Positions 6,114 to 6,429 of a stretch of 6,429 nucleotides of DNA are shown here, in pieces. Source of the DNA: Cyanobacteria bacterium UBA7694 (GTDB lineage Bacteria > Cyanobacteriota > Sericytochromatia > UBA7694); NCBI GenBank assembly GCA_002482705.1, contig DLGM01000328.1, positions 23,593-30,021 of the forward strand, read 5' to 3'. Below the pieces are notes generated by a model. It saw only the letters and a program-made list of their open reading frames with translations. It made no database searches and was not told the origin of the DNA. Each line of letters opens with the position of its first letter. Position 1 is the first letter of the stretch. A program made the position numbers and the translations under genes.

Positions 6114-6429
6114 TTTTGTGCAGTACTCATGAGACGGTGCTCTTTTTCCGGGTCAAAGAGGTGAATACGGCGGCCATCAAACCAAATCGGCAACTCACTG
6201 CCTGGGCGTAAATGCATGACTTTGACCGTATCAGCTTCAGCCACCATACGGTGCTGATTGCCCACAGAAAGGTGCACAAACGTGCGGGAACCAGAGGGTT
6301 CAACCACATCCACCCAGGCCTGAACCTGTTGCCAGTGGGCGCTTTCTTTCATGTCCTCTTCAGTCAGAGCAATAAACTCCGGGCGAATGCCCAGCACCAC
6401 TTCTCGGTCGCGGAAGTTTTCCATTTCAC
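6110..6429 (-). CDS. C-terminal part of a MalK/UgpC/MsmX-type sugar ABC transporter ATPase (partial)
   Basis: The reading frame is open to the right edge (the codon before the ATG at 6424 is GAA), so the N-terminus and the whole nucleotide-binding domain lie outside the window. The visible 106 or so residues match the C-terminal regulatory OB-fold (TOBE) region of carbohydrate-importer ATPases: VVLGIRPEFI near the start, then WVDVVEPSGSRTFVHLSVG, a MVAEAD strand, LRPGSELPIWFD and the closing RIHLFDPEKEHRL. This domain is typical of MalK, UgpC and the shared ATPase MsmX/MsmK, which energise sugar or glycerol-phosphate uptake. The exact substrate cannot be judged. The gene ends in an ATGA overlap with lptB and therefore appears to share its mRNA. 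Confidence 0.88.
   Translation of the reverse strand, partial: EMENFRDREVVLGIRPEFIALTEEDMKESAHWQQVQAWVDVVEPSGSRTFVHLSVGNQHRMVAEADTVKVMHLRPGSELPIWFDGRRIHLFDPEKEHRLMSTAQK

Noticed and set aside
1..6429. CRISPR array, transposon or toxin-antitoxin pair
   Set aside because: I found no spaced direct repeats, terminal inverted repeats, transposase motifs or small paired genes; nearly all of the DNA is filled by the genes listed.

Overview
The window looks like chromosomal housekeeping DNA from a Gram-negative (diderm) bacterium that makes lipopolysaccharide. It carries three parts of the Lpt LPS-export machinery (an LptC-like lipoprotein, the ATPase LptB and a single LptF/LptG-family permease), a KtrAB-type potassium uptake pair, a YeeZ-like atypical short-chain dehydrogenase, a tRNA-Ala and the tail of a sugar-importer ATPase. 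Base composition is intermediate and even. I see no insertion sequence, phage gene, CRISPR array or other sign of recent transfer. From memory, the LptB wording (Walker A region, the MHRRARLG stretch, the YYLG end) and the single LptF/G resemble cyanobacterial or cyanobacteria-related (non-photosynthetic, Vampirovibrio/Melainabacteria-like) proteins. That placement is only a guess.

Layout: a tRNA-Ala(GGC), minus strand and cut by the left edge (1-65), is followed by a short divergent promoter region (66-144). Two overlapping plus-strand lipoprotein genes come next: one unrecognised (145-654) and one LptC-like (623-1123). A minus-strand ktrB-ktrA operon (3216 down to 1120) converges on the LptC-like gene. 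A plus-strand SDR gene (3347-4159) diverges from ktrB across about 130 bases (3217-3346). It converges on a minus-strand operon read from the right edge: sugar ABC-transporter ATPase C-terminus (6429-6110), then lptB (6113-5247), then lptF/G (5247-4156).

The genes are packed very tightly. In the right-hand operon the junctions are ATGA (4-base overlap) and TGATG (1-base overlap), both typical of translational coupling. At both convergent junctions the two stop codons interlock in 4 bases (TTAA at 1120-1123, CTAA at 4156-4159), so neither pair has an intergenic terminator.

Functionally, LptB powers extraction of LPS from the inner membrane through the LptF/G permease, and LptC receives it on the periplasmic side. 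KtrB is the potassium-conducting membrane subunit and KtrA its nucleotide-binding regulatory ring. I found no convincing new biological system. The points worth a second look are the interlocked convergent stops, the sugar-importer ATPase coupled to lptB, the acidic C-terminal tail on LptB, the unrecognised lipoprotein overlapping lptC, and the ambiguous start signals of that lipoprotein gene.
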